Shown here piece by piece: positions 5,566-6,293 of a DNA stretch of 6,293 bases (its first letter is position 1; each line of letters starts with the position of its first letter). The notes under the pieces were generated by a model. That model had not been told where the DNA came from. It saw nothing but the letters and a program-made list of their open reading frames with translations, and ran no database searches. Source of the stretch: Acidobacteriota bacterium (GTDB taxonomy: Bacteria > Acidobacteriota > Terriglobia > Bryobacterales > Bryobacteraceae); the NCBI GenBank assembly GCA_023380575.1, contig JAMCRM010000221.1, forward strand, positions 1-6,293, in the 5' to 3' direction. The translations under genes and the position numbers were made by a program.

Positions 5566-6292
5566 GGCTATCGCCCGCCGTCCCGCGCCGCTGGTATTCC
5601 TCCCACTTCCGCGCCGCCTCGTCATCCTGGCCCGTGAGCGCGTGGGAATAGATATCCGCCGTAACCCGGACAGAGGAATGGTGCAAACGCCTGGAGACCG
5701 CCGGGAGGGGCACGCCGGACGCCAGAAGGTGCGATGCGTGACTGTGCCGTAGGGAATGGAGACTCGCGCCCTTCGGGAGCTTCAACCGCTTGAACAGGGC
5801 GGAGACCGCCGAAGAGACCGAATCCGGCCGTAACGGGGAACCGTCCGGGTTCGTGAAGATGAGATCCCTCTCCGGGCGATTGACGATCCGCTTCTCCTCC
5901 AGGTGCGCCACTTCCCCCGCCGCGTAGTCTGGCCCGAACTTCACCCGGAACACGTCCTGCGCCTTGCGGTGCTCCTTCAGGGCGTCCAGCGCGAAGTCGG
6001 GCAACTTCTCGTCATCCTCTACGCCCGTCTTCGTGTCCTTCAGGATCAGGTTTCCGCCCTTCGTCTGGCAGAGGGAACGCGCGATAGTCGCACGCCCGTC
6101 TTCGCTGATATCGGACCACCTGAGCGCCAACACCTCACCGCGGCGCGCGCCCAACGATGCCGAGACCTTCAGGAACGCCCCGAGACACCAGGGACTCGTA
6201 GCCGCCTCGAAGTCGAAGCCGATATAGGGTCTGTATGGGGATGGTGGAATTCGATGATCACTCACCGGAGAATCAGGAGGCGTTACTGCGGT
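5543..6292 (-). CDS. Tyrosine recombinase (phage-type integrase), catalytic domain, N-terminus not original or missing
   Basis: The frame is open to the window edge; residues are counted from the first in-frame GTG at 6265, which has no ribosome site. The catalytic set is complete: Arg41 in GARRGEVLALRW, Lys79 in the beta hairpin, His170 and Arg173 in HSLRHSHASHLL, His196 in LHHSSVRVT, and the nucleophile Tyr206 in DIYSH. The enzyme would cut and rejoin DNA at the element ends through a 3'-phosphotyrosine. A usual integrase has about 150 further residues in front, forming the arm-binding and core-binding domains. Here residues 1-20 are read from the right inverted-repeat arm (PPSPYRPYIGFDFE) and do not look like an integrase; true similarity begins at about AATSPWCLGAF (21-31). 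So the gene is either split at 6205 by the inverted copy, or the sequence right of 6205 is an artefact. The stop at 5543 follows a normal C-terminal tail. Confidence 0.85.
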   Translation of the reverse strand, partial: TAVTPPDSPVSDHRIPPSPYRPYIGFDFEAATSPWCLGAFLKVSASLGARRGEVLALRWSDISEDGRATIARSLCQTKGGNLILKDTKTGVEDDEKLPDFALDALKEHRKAQDVFRVKFGPDYAAGEVAHLEEKRIVNRPERDLIFTNPDGSPLRPDSVSSAVSALFKRLKLPKGASLHSLRHSHASHLLASGVPLPAVSRRLHHSSVRVTADIYSHALTGQDDEAARKWEEYQRRGTAGDSPSKSKPI

Positions 6293-6293
6293 A
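6205..6293. repeat. Right arm of 89-bp inverted repeat, reaching the window end
   Basis: Inverted copy of 5477-5565 with one difference. It replaces the expected N-terminal part of the recombinase and may continue beyond the window. The sharp boundary at 6204/6205 falls inside codon 21 of the recombinase frame. Confidence 0.95.
6235..6293 (+). pseudogene. Partial second copy of the small open frame, facing outward
   Basis: On the + strand the right arm repeats the ATG and 19 codons of the small frame at 5365-5535 (MGMVEFDDHSPENQEALLR) with one Glu-to-Asp change, and is cut by the window end. Whether it is a full gene, a fragment or a chimera product cannot be told here. Confidence 0.3.

Larger units (their letters stand above)
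5371..6293. mobile_element. Left end of a probable integrative element at tRNA-Glu
   Basis: The tRNA gene ends at 5370 and everything beyond it is a short open frame, a tyrosine recombinase and inverted-repeat arms, with no housekeeping gene. This is the usual edge of an integrated plasmid, phage or island. The right end is not in the window, so the size and type of element are unknown. Confidence 0.5.

Noticed and set aside
5477..6293. Insertion sequence with terminal inverted repeats
   Set aside because: The arms contain the end of the recombinase gene itself and its flank, no transposase is present, no target duplication is visible, and the enzyme is a tyrosine recombinase with integrase motifs.

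Overview
The window is high-GC bacterial chromosome. It holds five complete protein genes, one tRNA gene, a non-coding stretch that probably makes one or two structured RNAs, and the edge of an integrated mobile element. The lineage cannot be fixed without searches. The GC-rich housekeeping genes, the secreted heparinase-like protein and the repeat-domain secreted protein would fit an Acidobacteriota-type soil bacterium; this is a low-confidence guess.

Left part (1-2201): a secreted two-domain protein of unknown function on + and a secreted heparinase II/III-like protein on - converge, with a single base between their stop codons. Middle gap (2202-2720): no convincing protein gene. It carries a near-consensus sigma70 promoter (TTGACA, 17 bp, TATTTT) followed about 160 nt later by a hairpin plus T8 terminator, so it looks like a small RNA gene. 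After that lies a second, strongly self-complementary segment ending in a 17-bp hairpin with a TTC-rich tail, also on the + strand.

Housekeeping part (2721-5370): lysC (aspartokinase, first step of the aspartate-family amino acids) follows cmk (CMP kinase) on the - strand. The two overlap (cmk TGA inside lysC TTGA) and are probably translationally coupled. cmk is divergent from a small zincin-type metallopeptidase, with overlapping opposite -10 elements very close to both start codons. Next comes tRNA-Glu(CTC) with its own good promoter and an encoded CCA end.

Right part (5371-6293): immediately 3' of the tRNA lies a tyrosine recombinase catalytic domain on the - strand, the typical layout of an element integrated at a tRNA 3' end. 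The most striking feature is an 89-bp inverted repeat with one mismatch (5477-5565 and 6205-6293) that encloses this catalytic domain. The right arm runs to the last base of the window and stands where the N-terminal domain of the recombinase should be. It is either a real inverted duplication or invertible segment, or a fold-back chimera from library preparation or assembly. The sequence alone cannot decide, and this is the point most worth checking.
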